Shown: positions 35,523 through 44,923, numbered from the stretch's first letter. The stretch is DNA of 64,000 nt from Caenispirillum salinarum AK4 (GCF_000315795.1 NZ_ANHY01000014.1:62001-126000); one strand, 5' to 3'. Notes: generated by a model from the letters alone, not told the origin. Program-made: numbers and translations.

Positions 35523-36311
35523 GTGACTGGCAGACTTGTCGATCTCAACTGCGATCTCGGCGAGGGCTTCGGGCAATGGACGCTGGAGGCGGCGGACGAG
35601 GACCTGATGGATCTCATCAGTTCCGCCAACGTGGCCGCCGGATTCCATGCGGGTGACCCCAACATCATGGACCGCGTGGTGCGCCTGGCCGCCGAACGCG
35701 GTGTCGCCGTCGGGGCGCATCCCGGCTACCGCGACCTCCAGGGCTTCGGGCGCCGCGTCATCAATGCCCGGCCGGAAGAACTCATCAACGACATCGTCTA
35801 TCAGGTCGGCGCGATCCGGGAGTTCACCCGCCGCCACGGCGTGCGGCTGCAGCACGTCAAGCCGCACGGCGCGCTGTACATGGAGGTCGCGAAGGACGAG
35901 GACCTGTCGCGCCAGCTGGCCGAGACGCTGGCGCGCTCCAGCCCCGAGACGCTGCTGTTCTGCATGGGGGCGTCCATTACCCACGACGTCGCCCGCGCCG
36001 CCGGCGTGCCGGTGGTGCGCGAGTTCTACGCCGACCGCGATTATGCCAACACCGGCTCCATCGTCTTCTCGCGCAAGATGCGCCGCCTGGACCCGCAGGA
36101 GGTCGCCGACAAGTGCGTCCGCGCCTGCCTGGAGGGCAAGGTCCGCACGGTGGAGGGCGAGGACATCGACATCGCCTTCGACTCCATCTGCTTCCACTCC
36201 GACACCCCCGGCGCGCTGGCCATCGGCACGGCGGTGCGCGCGGGGCTGGTGGAGAACGGCATCCGCATCGCCTCCGCCGCCGAGGTCCTGAAGATCCGGA
36301 ACGCCGCCTGA
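35523..36311 (+). CDS. pxpA: 5-oxoprolinase subunit A, LamB/YcsF family
   Basis: This 262-aa cytoplasmic protein starts at GTG with GGGAGAG upstream. [14 protein letters not shown] near the N-terminus, [29 protein letters not shown] and [11 protein letters not shown] are the LamB/YcsF signatures. With PxpB and PxpC it forms the ATP-dependent 5-oxoproline (pyroglutamate) hydrolase of prokaryotes. Here two biotin-carboxylase genes are inserted between pxpA and pxpB. Confidence 0.93.
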   Translation: MTGRLVDLNCDLGEGFGQWTLEAADEDLMDLISSANVAAGFHAGDPNIMDRVVRLAAERGVAVGAHPGYRDLQGFGRRVINARPEELINDIVYQVGAIREFTRRHGVRLQHVKPHGALYMEVAKDEDLSRQLAETLARSSPETLLFCMGASITHDVARAAGVPVVREFYADRDYANTGSIVFSRKMRRLDPQEVADKCVRACLEGKVRTVEGEDIDIAFDSICFHSDTPGALAIGTAVRAGLVENGIRIASAAEVLKIRNAA

Positions 36312-36368
36312 CCGGCGCGCGACCGCGCCGCAAACACGGGCGCCACGCCCGAACCAAGGGAGAGTTTC

Positions 36369-36605
36369 ATGGCTGACATCCGCTCGCCGCTGCCCGGCAC
36401 CTTCTACCGCGCCCCGTCGCCCGAGGAGCCTCCGTTCAAGAACGAGGGCGACGCCGTCGCCGTGGGCGACGTCATCGGCCTGGTGGAGGTGATGAAGTCC
36501 TTCATGGAGGTGAAGGCGGAGGTGGCCGGCAAGATCACCCGCTTCGTCGCCGAGAACGAACAGCCCGTGACGGCGGGTGCCGTGCTCGCCGAAGTGGAAG
36601 GCTGA
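36369..36605 (+). CDS. Biotin carboxyl carrier protein (short)
   Basis: This 78-aa protein consists of just the biotinyl domain. The biotinylated Lys is K43 in EVMKSFMEV, with Ser after the Lys instead of the usual Met or Leu. RSPLPGTFYRAP at the N-terminus is typical of AccB C-terminal domains. It lacks the N-terminal region of true AccB, which argues for a dedicated carrier of this cluster. It lies 4 nt before the biotin carboxylase gene. Confidence 0.9.
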   Translation: MADIRSPLPGTFYRAPSPEEPPFKNEGDAVAVGDVIGLVEVMKSFMEVKAEVAGKITRFVAENEQPVTAGAVLAEVEG

Positions 36606-36609
36606 CGCC

Positions 36610-37974
36610 ATGGCGATCCGTCGTCTCTTCATCGCCAACCGGGGGGAGATCGCGGTCCGCATCGTGCGCTCCGCCAAGGCGCTGGGCATCGAGACCGTGC
36701 AGGCCCACTCCGAGGCCGACGCGGACATGCTCGCCGTGCGCCTGGCCGATCATGCGGTCTGCATCGGTCCGCCCGCCGCCAAGCAATCCTACCTGGATGC
36801 CGACCGCATCGTCGCCGCCGCCAGGGACGCCGGGTGCGACGCCGTCCACCCCGGCTACGGCTTCCTCGCCGAGAACGCCGATTTCGCCGAGAAGGTGGAA
36901 GCGGCGGGGATGGTGTTCGTCGGTCCCTCGCCGGACACCATCCGCACCATGGGTGACAAGGCCGCCGCCCGCGCCGCCGCCATCGCCGCCGGCGTGCCGG
37001 TGGTGCCGGGCTCCGACGGCCGCCTCGCCAACGCCGATGCCGCCGTGGCCGCGGCCGAGAAGGTCGGCTACCCGGTCATGATCAAGGCCGCCGCCGGCGG
37101 CGGCGGGCGCGGCATCCGCATCGCGGAGACCGAGGAGGAGTTGCGCCGCCTCGCTCCGCAGGCCCAGTCCGAGGCGCAGGCCGCCTTCGGCGACGGCGGG
37201 CTGTACCTGGAGCGCGTGGTGCGCGATGCCCGCCACATCGAGGTGCAGATCCTGGGCGACGGCAGCCGCGCCGTGCACTGCTTCGAGCGCGAATGCTCGC
37301 TCCAGCGCCGCCGCCAGAAGGTGTGGGAGGAAGCCCCGGCCGCGTGCCTGGATGCGGAGACCCGCGCCACACTCTGCGCCTCCGCCGTGGCGCTTGCCGA
37401 GAATGTCGGTTATCGCGGCGCCGGCACGCTGGAATACCTCTACGAGCCGACCACGGGGTCGTTCTTCTTCATCGAGATGAACACCCGCATCCAGGTGGAG
37501 CACCCGGTCACGGAGATGGTCACCGGACTGGACCTGATTGCCGAGATGCTGCGCGTCGCCGGCGGGGAGCCGCTGTCGGTGCGCCAGGAGGACATCCGCC
37601 TGGACGGCCATGCCATCGAGGTGCGGATCAATGCCGAGGACCCCGCCAACAACTTCATGCCGTTTCCCGGCCTGGTCGGCGCGCTGTCGATCCCGGAAGG
37701 CGAGGGGGTGCGCTTCGACGGCATGATCTACGAGGGCTACGCCATCCCGCCCTTCTACGACTCGCTTCTCGGCAAGCTGATCGTCCACGGGCCTGACCGC
37801 GCCGCCGCCATCGACCGCATGGCCGAGGCGCTGAAGACGCTCTGCATCGAGGGCGTGAAGACCACCGTGCCGCTGCACGCCGCGCTCGCGGCCGACCCGG
37901 CGGTGAAGGCCGGGGAGTTCCACACCCAGTTCCTCGAACCCTGGCTCGCGGGCCAGACACTCGCCGCCGAATAG
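36610..37974 (+). CDS. Biotin carboxylase (AccC-like ATP-grasp enzyme)
   Basis: This 454-aa protein has FIANRGEIAVRI at the N-terminus, ATP-grasp loop KAAAGGGGRGI, ECSLQRRRQKVWEEAP, and MNTRIQVEHPVTEM. It carboxylates biotin on the neighbouring 78-aa carrier using bicarbonate and ATP. Its place between pxpA and pxpB, with PxpBC homologous to the carboxyltransferase half of urea-carboxylase-like enzymes, suggests a cluster-specific role rather than fatty acid synthesis. The ATG at 36610 fits the reading frame and the end of the carrier gene. Confidence 0.93.
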   Translation: MAIRRLFIANRGEIAVRIVRSAKALGIETVQAHSEADADMLAVRLADHAVCIGPPAAKQSYLDADRIVAAARDAGCDAVHPGYGFLAENADFAEKVEAAGMVFVGPSPDTIRTMGDKAAARAAAIAAGVPVVPGSDGRLANADAAVAAAEKVGYPVMIKAAAGGGGRGIRIAETEEELRRLAPQAQSEAQAAFGDGGLYLERVVRDARHIEVQILGDGSRAVHCFERECSLQRRRQKVWEEAPAACLDAETRATLCASAVALAENVGYRGAGTLEYLYEPTTGSFFFIEMNTRIQVEHPVTEMVTGLDLIAEMLRVAGGEPLSVRQEDIRLDGHAIEVRINAEDPANNFMPFPGLVGALSIPEGEGVRFDGMIYEGYAIPPFYDSLLGKLIVHGPDRAAAIDRMAEALKTLCIEGVKTTVPLHAALAADPAVKAGEFHTQFLEPWLAGQTLAAE

Positions 37975-37984
37975 GGAGGATTGG

Positions 37985-38860
37985 ATGAAGACCCGTTATT
38001 CCTTCGGAGGGGACGAGCACATCTTCGTCGAAATGGACGAGGAAATGTCGCTCGACGCCTTCTTCAAAAGCCTGTCCATGAGCAACGCGGTGCGCGCGGC
38101 GAAGATCGACGGCGTGACCGAGGTCTGCCCCGCCAACGCCAGCTTCCAGGTCAAGTTCAACCCCGACGTCATCGCGCCCGACGCCATGCTGTCCGAGCTG
38201 AAGGCCCTGGAGCACACGGCGGAAACGGCGGAAAAGCGCCTGAACACCCGCATCATCGAGGTGCCGGTGTACTACCAGGACCCGTGGACCCATGAAACCC
38301 TCATGCGGTTCCGCGAGCGCCACCAGGACCCCAGCGGCACCGACCTGGATTACGCGGCGCGCATCAACGGCTACGAGACGGTGGCCGACTTCATCACCGC
38401 CCACCACTCGACGCCGTGGTTCGTCTCCATGGTCGGCTTCGTCTCCGGCCTGCCGTTCCTCTACCAGCTGGTCGACCGCTCCAAGCAGATCCAGGTGCCC
38501 AAGTACCTGCGTCCGCGCACCGACACGCCCAAGCAGACGGTGGGCTACGGCGGCAGTTTCTCGTGCATCTATTCGGTGCGCGGGGCCGGCGGTTACCAGA
38601 TGTTCGGCATCACGCCCATGCCCATCTACGACCCGACGCAGACGGTCTCCTACCTGCGGGACTTCCTGGTGTTCTTCAAGCCCGGCGACATCGTCAAGTG
38701 GAAGCCCATCGACCGCGCCGAATACGACGCGATCCTGGCCGACGTGGAGGCCAACCGGTTCGAGCCCCGCATCCGCGAGGCCACCTTCGACCTCGACGCC
38801 TTCAATGCGGACATGGACGGGACCAACAAGCGGCTGATGGAGGCTCTCTATGGCGTTTAA
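37985..38860 (+). CDS. pxpB: 5-oxoprolinase subunit B / KipI-like, allophanate hydrolase subunit 1 family
   Basis: This 291-aa protein has LMRFRERHQDPS near the middle, followed by FVSGLPFLYQLV, VGYGGSFSCIYSVRGAGGY and FGITPMPIYDP, family signatures. It is longer than usual for PxpB (about 220-240 aa), with an extended N-terminal part and C-terminal tail. It overlaps pxpC by 11 nt. Together with PxpC it may act as a carboxyltransferase-like unit with the biotin proteins. Confidence 0.88.
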   Translation: MKTRYSFGGDEHIFVEMDEEMSLDAFFKSLSMSNAVRAAKIDGVTEVCPANASFQVKFNPDVIAPDAMLSELKALEHTAETAEKRLNTRIIEVPVYYQDPWTHETLMRFRERHQDPSGTDLDYAARINGYETVADFITAHHSTPWFVSMVGFVSGLPFLYQLVDRSKQIQVPKYLRPRTDTPKQTVGYGGSFSCIYSVRGAGGYQMFGITPMPIYDPTQTVSYLRDFLVFFKPGDIVKWKPIDRAEYDAILADVEANRFEPRIREATFDLDAFNADMDGTNKRLMEALYGV

Positions 38861-39821
38861 GGTTCTCAACCCCGGCCTGCTGACGACGATCCAGGATCTG
38901 GGCCGTCCGGGCTACTTCCACCTGGGCATTCCGGTGTCCGGCGCCATGGACCGCTACGCCCTGCGCGCCGCCAACCTGCTGGTGGGCAACGACGAGGGCG
39001 AGGCGGGCCTGGAGGCAGTCTTCATGGGGCCGCAGCTTGAGTTCGAGAAGGACTGCACGGTCGCCGTGACCGGCGCCGATCTTCCCGCGCTGGTCGATGG
39101 CGAGGCCAAGGCGCCGTGGACATCGTTCACGATCAAGGCGGGTCAGACGCTGTCGTTCGAGTACCTGCGCGGCGGTGCGCGGGCCTACATCGCCATCTCC
39201 GGCGGTATCGCCACGCCCAAGAACCTGGGCAGCCGCTCGACCTATCCCATCGGGGCGCTGGGCGGCGTGCAGGGGCGGCCGCTGGCCGTGGGCGACGTGG
39301 TGCCCACCGGCGACAATCCCGGCCGCGGCGAGGGCCGCGAGGTGCCCGCCAACCTGCGCCGCCTGCCGGGCTCCCCGGCGGAGTTGCGCGTGCTGCCGGG
39401 CCTGTACTGGCGCCTCATCACCGAACAGGCCGGCCGCAACTTCTTCGACGATGAATGGAAGGTCGCGCCGGAGGCCGACCGCATGGGCTACCGCTTCCGC
39501 GGCGGCCGCCCGGTCGAGTTCGAGCCGCGCGAGCAGCCCTTCGGCGCGGGGTCGGACCCGTCGAACATCGTGGACGGCTGCTACCCCTATGGCTCCATCC
39601 AGGTGCCCGGCGGCACGGAGCCCATCATCCTGCACCGCGACGCGGTGTCCGGCGGCGGCTACTTCACGCTGGGCGCGGTGATCTCGGCCGACATGGACCT
39701 GATCGGCCAGTTGCAGCCGCACACGCCGACGCGGTTCGTGAAGGTGGACATGGAGCAGGCGCTGACGGCCCGCAAGGACCGCGCGCGACTGCTCGACAGC
39801 CTGCGCGCCGCGCTCGACTGA
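38850..39821 (+). CDS. pxpC: 5-oxoprolinase subunit C / KipA-like, biotin-dependent carboxyltransferase family
   Basis: This 323-aa protein has the classic KipA N-terminus: PGLLTTIQDLGRPGYFHLG, PVSGAMDRYALRAANLLVGN, and YIAISGGI. The family covers allophanate hydrolase subunit 2, PxpC and the carboxyltransferase half of urea carboxylase. It is the last gene of the pxp operon and is followed by a strong GC hairpin. Confidence 0.92.
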   Translation: MAFKVLNPGLLTTIQDLGRPGYFHLGIPVSGAMDRYALRAANLLVGNDEGEAGLEAVFMGPQLEFEKDCTVAVTGADLPALVDGEAKAPWTSFTIKAGQTLSFEYLRGGARAYIAISGGIATPKNLGSRSTYPIGALGGVQGRPLAVGDVVPTGDNPGRGEGREVPANLRRLPGSPAELRVLPGLYWRLITEQAGRNFFDDEWKVAPEADRMGYRFRGGRPVEFEPREQPFGAGSDPSNIVDGCYPYGSIQVPGGTEPIILHRDAVSGGGYFTLGAVISADMDLIGQLQPHTPTRFVKVDMEQALTARKDRARLLDSLRAALD

Positions 39822-39834
39822 CGCGGCTTAATGC

Positions 39835-39859
39835 GCCCGCCCGGGCCGTCCGGGCGGGC
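39835..39859 (+). terminator. GC-rich hairpin after pxpC
   Basis: GCCCGCCCG (39835-39843) and CGGGCGGGC (39851-39859) form a perfect 9-bp stem with a 7-nt loop, 13 nt after the pxpC stop. The stem is not followed by a T-run (an A-run follows at about 39869), so it may attenuate rather than terminate transcription into the TorT-like operon. Confidence 0.55.
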
Positions 39860-39928
39860 GGAGCATACAAAAAAGTCGAAAACGACAACCCCGACCCTAT
39901 GAACAGGTCACAGTGGAGGCACCCGATC

Positions 39929-40990
39929 ATGAAGACGCTTGCGCTTGCCCTCGCGCTGGGCACGGCCCTCAGCAGCGGCGCCTACGCCGCCGATTGGTTT
40001 CCCTATCCGGCGCAGGAAACCGTCCCGCCCTTCGCCACCGACGGAACCCAGCAGGATGTCGAGTACACGCCGCTGGACAAGGCCTCGCAGCCCTGGGACA
40101 TCTGCGTCTCCTTCCCCCACATGAAGGACGCTTACTGGCTGGGCGTGAACTACGGCGTTGCCGAAGAGGCCAAGCGCCTGGGCGTGAAGATGAATCTGGT
40201 GGAAGCCGGCGGCTACACCGAACTGACCAACCAGATCAGCCAGATCGAGGACTGCGTGGCACGCGGCGCCGACGCCGTCATCATCGGCGCCATCTCCTAT
40301 GACGGCCTCAACAACCTGGTGGGCGAGATTGCCGGCAAGGGCACGCCGGTCATCGACGTCATCAACGGCATGTCCTCGCCCGGCCTGTCCGCCAAGTCGC
40401 TGGTGTCCTTCTACACCATGGGCAGCGAGACCGGGAAATACCTGGCCGAGAAGCACCCGGCCGGCAGTGACCCGGTGAAGGTCGGCTGGTTCCCCGGTCC
40501 GGCCGGCGCCGGCTGGGTCGAGGCGGCCCACAAGGGCTTCATGGAGGCCGTCGAGGGTTCGGCCGTCGAGGTGCTGGAACCGCGCTACGGCGACACCGGC
40601 AAGGAGGCCCAGCTGCGCCTCGTGGAGGACGTGCTCCAGGCGACACCGGACGTCGACTACATCGCCGGCACGGCGGTCACCGCCGAGGCGGCCCAGGGCC
40701 TGCTGCGCGAGCGCGGCCTGACCGACAGCGTCGGCATCCTGGCCTTCTACATGACGCCGGGCGTCCACCAGGGCATCGAGCGCGGCTTCATCCAGGCCGC
40801 GCCGGCGGACTCCATGGTTATCCAGGGCCGCATCGCCATGGACCAGGCCGTACGCCTGCTGGAGGGCAAGGACGTCATCAAGCACGTCGGCCCGAAGATC
40901 TTCGTGGTGGATCAGGAGAACGTGGCGTCGGTCGACCGCGACACCATCCTGCCGCCGCGCAGCTTCAGCCCGGTGTTCAGCGTCGAGTGA
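39929..40990 (+). CDS. TorT-like periplasmic binding protein of an ABC importer
   Basis: This 353-aa protein has a Sec signal peptide (MKTLALALALGTALSSGAYA). After it the sequence follows E. coli TorT: CVSFPHMKDAYWLGVNYG, AEEAKRLGV, EAGGYTELTNQ, YMTPGVHQGIERG. TorT is the periplasmic TMAO receptor that works with sensor kinase TorS. Here the gene is followed by a ribose-type ATPase and permease instead, so it is more likely the substrate receptor of an importer. The ATG at 39929 has GGAGG 12 nt upstream. Confidence 0.88.
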   Translation: MKTLALALALGTALSSGAYAADWFPYPAQETVPPFATDGTQQDVEYTPLDKASQPWDICVSFPHMKDAYWLGVNYGVAEEAKRLGVKMNLVEAGGYTELTNQISQIEDCVARGADAVIIGAISYDGLNNLVGEIAGKGTPVIDVINGMSSPGLSAKSLVSFYTMGSETGKYLAEKHPAGSDPVKVGWFPGPAGAGWVEAAHKGFMEAVEGSAVEVLEPRYGDTGKEAQLRLVEDVLQATPDVDYIAGTAVTAEAAQGLLRERGLTDSVGILAFYMTPGVHQGIERGFIQAAPADSMVIQGRIAMDQAVRLLEGKDVIKHVGPKIFVVDQENVASVDRDTILPPRSFSPVFSVE

Positions 40991-41084
40991 TCCGGTGCAG
41001 GACCGGCCGGGACGGACCGTTGTCCGCCCGGCCGGTCGTCCCGGTCCCGCTGGGCATGGTTTCCGCCATGGACGGACCAGCCTC

Positions 41085-42587
41085 ATGAGCCAGACCCCCT
41101 TGATCGAGACGGTCGGGCTGACCAAGCGTTATCCCGGCGTCGTCGCCCTGAATGCGGTGGATTTCGATCTGCGCCCCGGCGAAGTGCATGTGCTGTTCGG
41201 CGAGAACGGTGCGGGCAAGTCCACCCTGATCTCCATGATCGCCGGCGCCAACACGCCCAGCGAGGGCGAGATCCGCGTGCGCGGAACGCCGGTCCACTTC
41301 CAGTCCGTCGCCGACGCGCGCGCCGTCGGCATTTCCGCCGTGTTCCAGGAGTTCTCCCTGGTGCCGACGCTGACGGTGGCCGAGAACATCTTTCTCGGCG
41401 ACGAGCCGCGCGTCGGCCCGTTCCTCGACCGCCGCGCCATGACCGCCAAGGCGCGCACCCTGTTCGCCGACCTGGAATTCGAGATCGACCCGACGCGCCG
41501 CGTCTCCACCCTCAGCCGCGCAGAGCAGCAGATGGTGGAGATCGCCAAGGCGCTGCACCGCGACGTGTCCATCCTGATCCTGGACGAGCCCACGGCATCG
41601 CTTACCGACCGCGAGGTGGATCACCTGTTCACGGTGGTGAAGCGCATGAAGGCGCGCGGGGTGGGTATCATCTACATCTCCCACCGGATTCAGGAGTTCG
41701 CCCGTATCGCCGACCGCATCACGGTGCTGCGCGATGGCGCCTGGATCGGCACCGTGAAGATGGACGAAACCTCCGAGGCCGAACTGGTGGAAATGATGGC
41801 CGGCCGCGCCATCGCCGAAATCTATCCCCGCATCGCCCGCAACCCCGGCCCGCCGCTGCTGGCGGCCACCGACCTGCACGCCTGGGGCGTGCATGGTGTC
41901 GATATCGAGGTCCGTCCCGGCGAGGTGCTGGGGGTGGCGGGGCTGGTGGGCTCTGGCAAGTCGCGGGCGTTCCGGGCCATGATGGGCCTGCTGCCGGTGA
42001 AGTTCGGCCGCGTCACCCTGGCCGGGCGCGACGTCACCGGCCACCCGACCCGCGCCATGATGCGCGCCGGCGCCTACTACCTGACCGCCGACCGCAAGAC
42101 CGAAGGGCTGCAACTGGCCTTCACGGCGCGGGAGAACCTGGCCCAGGGCATCCTGGCCTGTGATTCGGGCCGCCTGGGCCTGCTGCCCTGGCGTCGCATC
42201 CGCGAGCAGGGCGACCAGGTGGCGGAGCGCGTCGACCTGCCCATGGCCTACCGCGACCGGCTGGTCGCCAAGCTCTCGGGCGGCAACCAGCAGAAGACGC
42301 TGTTCGGCCGCGGCCTTGGTCGCGACTACGACGTCTACATTTTCGACGAGCCGACGGTGGGCGTCGACATGGGGGCGCGCGCCGCCATCTACGGCCTGAT
42401 CCGCGACATCGCCGAGGCCGGCAAGGCGGTGGTGGTCATCTCCTCCGACCTGCCGGAGGTGATGAACCTGGCCCACCGGCTGGTGGTGTTCTCCCGCGGC
42501 CGCATCTCGGCCGAACTGGACGGGGAGGAAATCAGCGAATCCGCCGTCCTCGCACACTTTTTCGATGAGGAAGGAGTTCCCGCATGA
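41085..42587 (+). CDS. Ribose/sugar-type ABC transporter ATPase with two nucleotide-binding domains
   Basis: This 500-aa protein has two ABC domains. The first has Walker A GENGAGKST, signature-like LSRAEQQMVEIAKAL and ILDEPTASL. The second has a degenerate Walker A (GLVGSGKSR) but signature LSGGNQQKTLFGRGL and FDEPTVGVDMGA. This is the RbsA/MglA architecture. ATG 41085 follows a 94-nt gap after the TorT-like gene, and the permease overlaps at the end. Confidence 0.92.
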   Translation: MSQTPLIETVGLTKRYPGVVALNAVDFDLRPGEVHVLFGENGAGKSTLISMIAGANTPSEGEIRVRGTPVHFQSVADARAVGISAVFQEFSLVPTLTVAENIFLGDEPRVGPFLDRRAMTAKARTLFADLEFEIDPTRRVSTLSRAEQQMVEIAKALHRDVSILILDEPTASLTDREVDHLFTVVKRMKARGVGIIYISHRIQEFARIADRITVLRDGAWIGTVKMDETSEAELVEMMAGRAIAEIYPRIARNPGPPLLAATDLHAWGVHGVDIEVRPGEVLGVAGLVGSGKSRAFRAMMGLLPVKFGRVTLAGRDVTGHPTRAMMRAGAYYLTADRKTEGLQLAFTARENLAQGILACDSGRLGLLPWRRIREQGDQVAERVDLPMAYRDRLVAKLSGGNQQKTLFGRGLGRDYDVYIFDEPTVGVDMGARAAIYGLIRDIAEAGKAVVVISSDLPEVMNLAHRLVVFSRGRISAELDGEEISESAVLAHFFDEEGVPA

Positions 42588-43636
42588 GCGCCTCGCCCGC
42601 CACGAAGGCCGATCCGGCGCCGTCCGCCGTTCCGCCCGCCCGCCATGCCGGCGCCGGGGCGGCCGCCCGCGCCCTGTTCATCCGCCTGGGCGTGCTGCCG
42701 TTCTTCCTGGCCGGCGCGCTGGTGGTCTTCACTGTGATGTCAGACCGCTTCCTGACGCTGGACAATATCGTCAACGTGGTGCGCCAGTCGGTCTATCTGA
42801 TGCTGGTGTCTCTGGGGCAGATGCTGGTCCTGATCACGGGCGGCTTCGACCTGTCGGTCGGCGCGTCCATCGCGCTGACGTCCGTGGTCTCTGCCATGGC
42901 CATGGTGGCGCTGGCGGCGGTCTTCCCCGAGGCCATCTGGCTGGCGATCCTGCTGGGCGCCTTCGCCGGCTTCGCCGCCGCGTCGGTCATCGGGCTGGTG
43001 AACGGCGTCGGCGTCGCCTACTTCGGTGTCTCGCCCTTCATCATGACGCTCGGCGTCAGCTCGGTCGCCGCCGGCATCTCGCTGTTCCTGACGGGCGGCG
43101 TGCCTGTCTCCGGCCTGCCGTTCGAGTTCGCCGACGTTTTCGGCTTCGGGCGCCTGTGGGGCATTCCGGTGCCAGTGATCGTCGCCGCCGTGGCGGTGGC
43201 GGTGATGTGGATCGTCATGGCGCGCACGCGCACCGGCGCGCACATCTACGCCATCGGCGGGAACATCAAGGCGGCCCACCTTTCAGCCATTCACACCAAG
43301 CGCACGCTGATCTTCGCCTACGGCCTGTGCGCGTTGATCGCGTCCCTGACCGGCCTTCTGCTGACGGCCCGTGTCGAAAGCGGCGAGGCGAACCTGGGTG
43401 GCTCCATCGCGCTCGAATCCATTGCCGCCTGCGTCATCGCGGGCGTCTCCCTGCGCGGCGGCATCGGCCGGGTGGAGAACGTGGTGCTGGGCGCTTTCTT
43501 CATCGTCCTGGTGCAGAACGGCATGAACCTGGCGCAGGTGAGTTCCTACATGCAGATGGTGCTGCTGGGCGGTCTGCTGATCCTGGCGGTCGTGTTCGAC
43601 CAGGTGCGCTATCGGATGATGATGGGCAACAGTTGA
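42584..43636 (+). CDS. Ribose/sugar-type ABC transporter permease
   Basis: This 350-aa RbsC-like permease has 8-10 membrane segments. MLVLITGGFDLSVGASIALTS and the second-half repeat IALESIAACVIAGVSLRGGIG are characteristic of the BPD_transp_2 family. It overlaps the ATPase stop by ATGA. It completes a three-gene importer with the TorT-like binding protein. The transported compound is unknown. Confidence 0.92.
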   Translation: MSASPATKADPAPSAVPPARHAGAGAAARALFIRLGVLPFFLAGALVVFTVMSDRFLTLDNIVNVVRQSVYLMLVSLGQMLVLITGGFDLSVGASIALTSVVSAMAMVALAAVFPEAIWLAILLGAFAGFAAASVIGLVNGVGVAYFGVSPFIMTLGVSSVAAGISLFLTGGVPVSGLPFEFADVFGFGRLWGIPVPVIVAAVAVAVMWIVMARTRTGAHIYAIGGNIKAAHLSAIHTKRTLIFAYGLCALIASLTGLLLTARVESGEANLGGSIALESIAACVIAGVSLRGGIGRVENVVLGAFFIVLVQNGMNLAQVSSYMQMVLLGGLLILAVVFDQVRYRMMMGNS

Positions 43637-43711
43637 TCGTCGTCCAAGGTGAGGCACCACCGGGACGGCCGCGGGTGCGCCAAATTCGGAGTTTGCCGGC
43701 GATACCTGGGC

Positions 43712-44923
43712 TCAGCAGCAGCCGTCCCCGCTCACATTCGGTCGGCTCAGGATGGGCCAGTAGCTCCACAGCCAGAGGAGGAAGGCGGCCGCCCACACCA
43801 CCGAGGCCAGCAGGTGCGGCGGTCCCGGCGGATAGGGCATCACGCCCAGGTCCGGCAGCACGCGCAGCGCGGTCCCCGCCACAAGCAGCGTGAGCGCGAC
43901 CGGCACCGTGCGCGGAAACGCCAGGCTGCGCCCCGTGTGCATCAGGCCGGCCACGGCGAACACCGTGAGCACGCCCAGGCCCAGGCCGCCCATCAACACC
44001 ATGTGCAGCGCGGCCGTCTCCGGATAGGGAGCGCCCAGTCGTGCCGCGCCGATCAGCAACAGGCCGATCCCGGCCAGCAGGCTCGACAGCGCCGGCGCCA
44101 GAAGCGGTGCGCGCACGGCCTCCCGCCCGACGAAGGCTTCCCCGACGCGGTCGAGGAAGGCTGCGCCGGCCGCGATCATCAGGTACCCGGTGACGGCGGG
44201 CGACAGGCCGGCAAGGGTTCCCGCCAGCGCGACAGCCGCCATGCCGGGCGCCAGGTTCAGGCGTCCCGGGTGCGGGCGGTAGGGCGAGGTTTCCTCGGTC
44301 GGGTCCAGGACCTTGTTGGTGATGGGCACAGTGATCCGTCCCAGGACCAAACCGAGCAGCCCGATGAACACCAGGGCCGCCGCGCGGAGAGCCTCGGCGG
44401 CGAGGTCCGGCGCGACAAAGATGATGGCGGCCTGCGCCGTGGCGCCGGCGGCCGCCAGCGCCGTCAGCCAGAACAGCATTCCGATCAGCCGGGCGTGCGG
44501 GCGCCGCCACCGCACCCAGGCCACGTACGCCGGCAGGAACAGCAGCCACGCCAGGTCGGCGGCGGCGCCAACGGGCGCCAGCGGTGCCGCCCCCAGCAGC
44601 CCCGCCAGTCGCCCGACGAGCCACAGGCCGGCCAGGATGAACAGCGGCCGGCCCCTGAAGCGGGCGGTGTTGCTCCACTCGGGCACGGCCGTCGTGACGA
44701 AGCCGATAAGGGCCGCGCCGTAGGCCCCGAACAGCATTTCGTTGGCGTGGCGCAGGGTTGGCGGCAGGGGTTCCTCGAAGGGCAGGGCGAAATCGCCCGC
44801 CACCCACAGGAACGGCCACAGCGCGGCGTGCAGCGCCGAAAGCAGGAAGAACGGCCGCAGGCCCTCGTCGCCGAGCACCTCCAGCCGGGCGGAAAGCGTC
44901 TGCCGGATCGCCTGGGCCGTCAT
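43712..44923 (-). CDS. nnrS: NnrS family heme-copper-type membrane protein
   Basis: This 403-aa integral membrane protein has about 12 hydrophobic segments. LFGAYGAALIGFVTTAVPEWSNT, GLLGLVLGRITVPITNK and LHMVLMGGLGLGVLTVFAVAGLMHTGR are NnrS signatures, with conserved His in the membrane regions. NnrS helps cells resist nitric-oxide stress, including NO-induced loss of iron from proteins. It overlaps the ABC ATPase by 4 nt and is the last gene of this operon. Confidence 0.93.
   Translation of the reverse strand: MTAQAIRQTLSARLEVLGDEGLRPFFLLSALHAALWPFLWVAGDFALPFEEPLPPTLRHANEMLFGAYGAALIGFVTTAVPEWSNTARFRGRPLFILAGLWLVGRLAGLLGAAPLAPVGAAADLAWLLFLPAYVAWVRWRRPHARLIGMLFWLTALAAAGATAQAAIIFVAPDLAAEALRAAALVFIGLLGLVLGRITVPITNKVLDPTEETSPYRPHPGRLNLAPGMAAVALAGTLAGLSPAVTGYLMIAAGAAFLDRVGEAFVGREAVRAPLLAPALSSLLAGIGLLLIGAARLGAPYPETAALHMVLMGGLGLGVLTVFAVAGLMHTGRSLAFPRTVPVALTLLVAGTALRVLPDLGVMPYPPGPPHLLASVVWAAAFLLWLWSYWPILSRPNVSGDGCC

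Noticed and set aside
40995-41084. N-terminal extension of the ribose-type ATPase
   Set aside because: These 30 codons are Arg/Gly/Pro-rich with no homology; the ATPase fold starts at the ATG at 41085.
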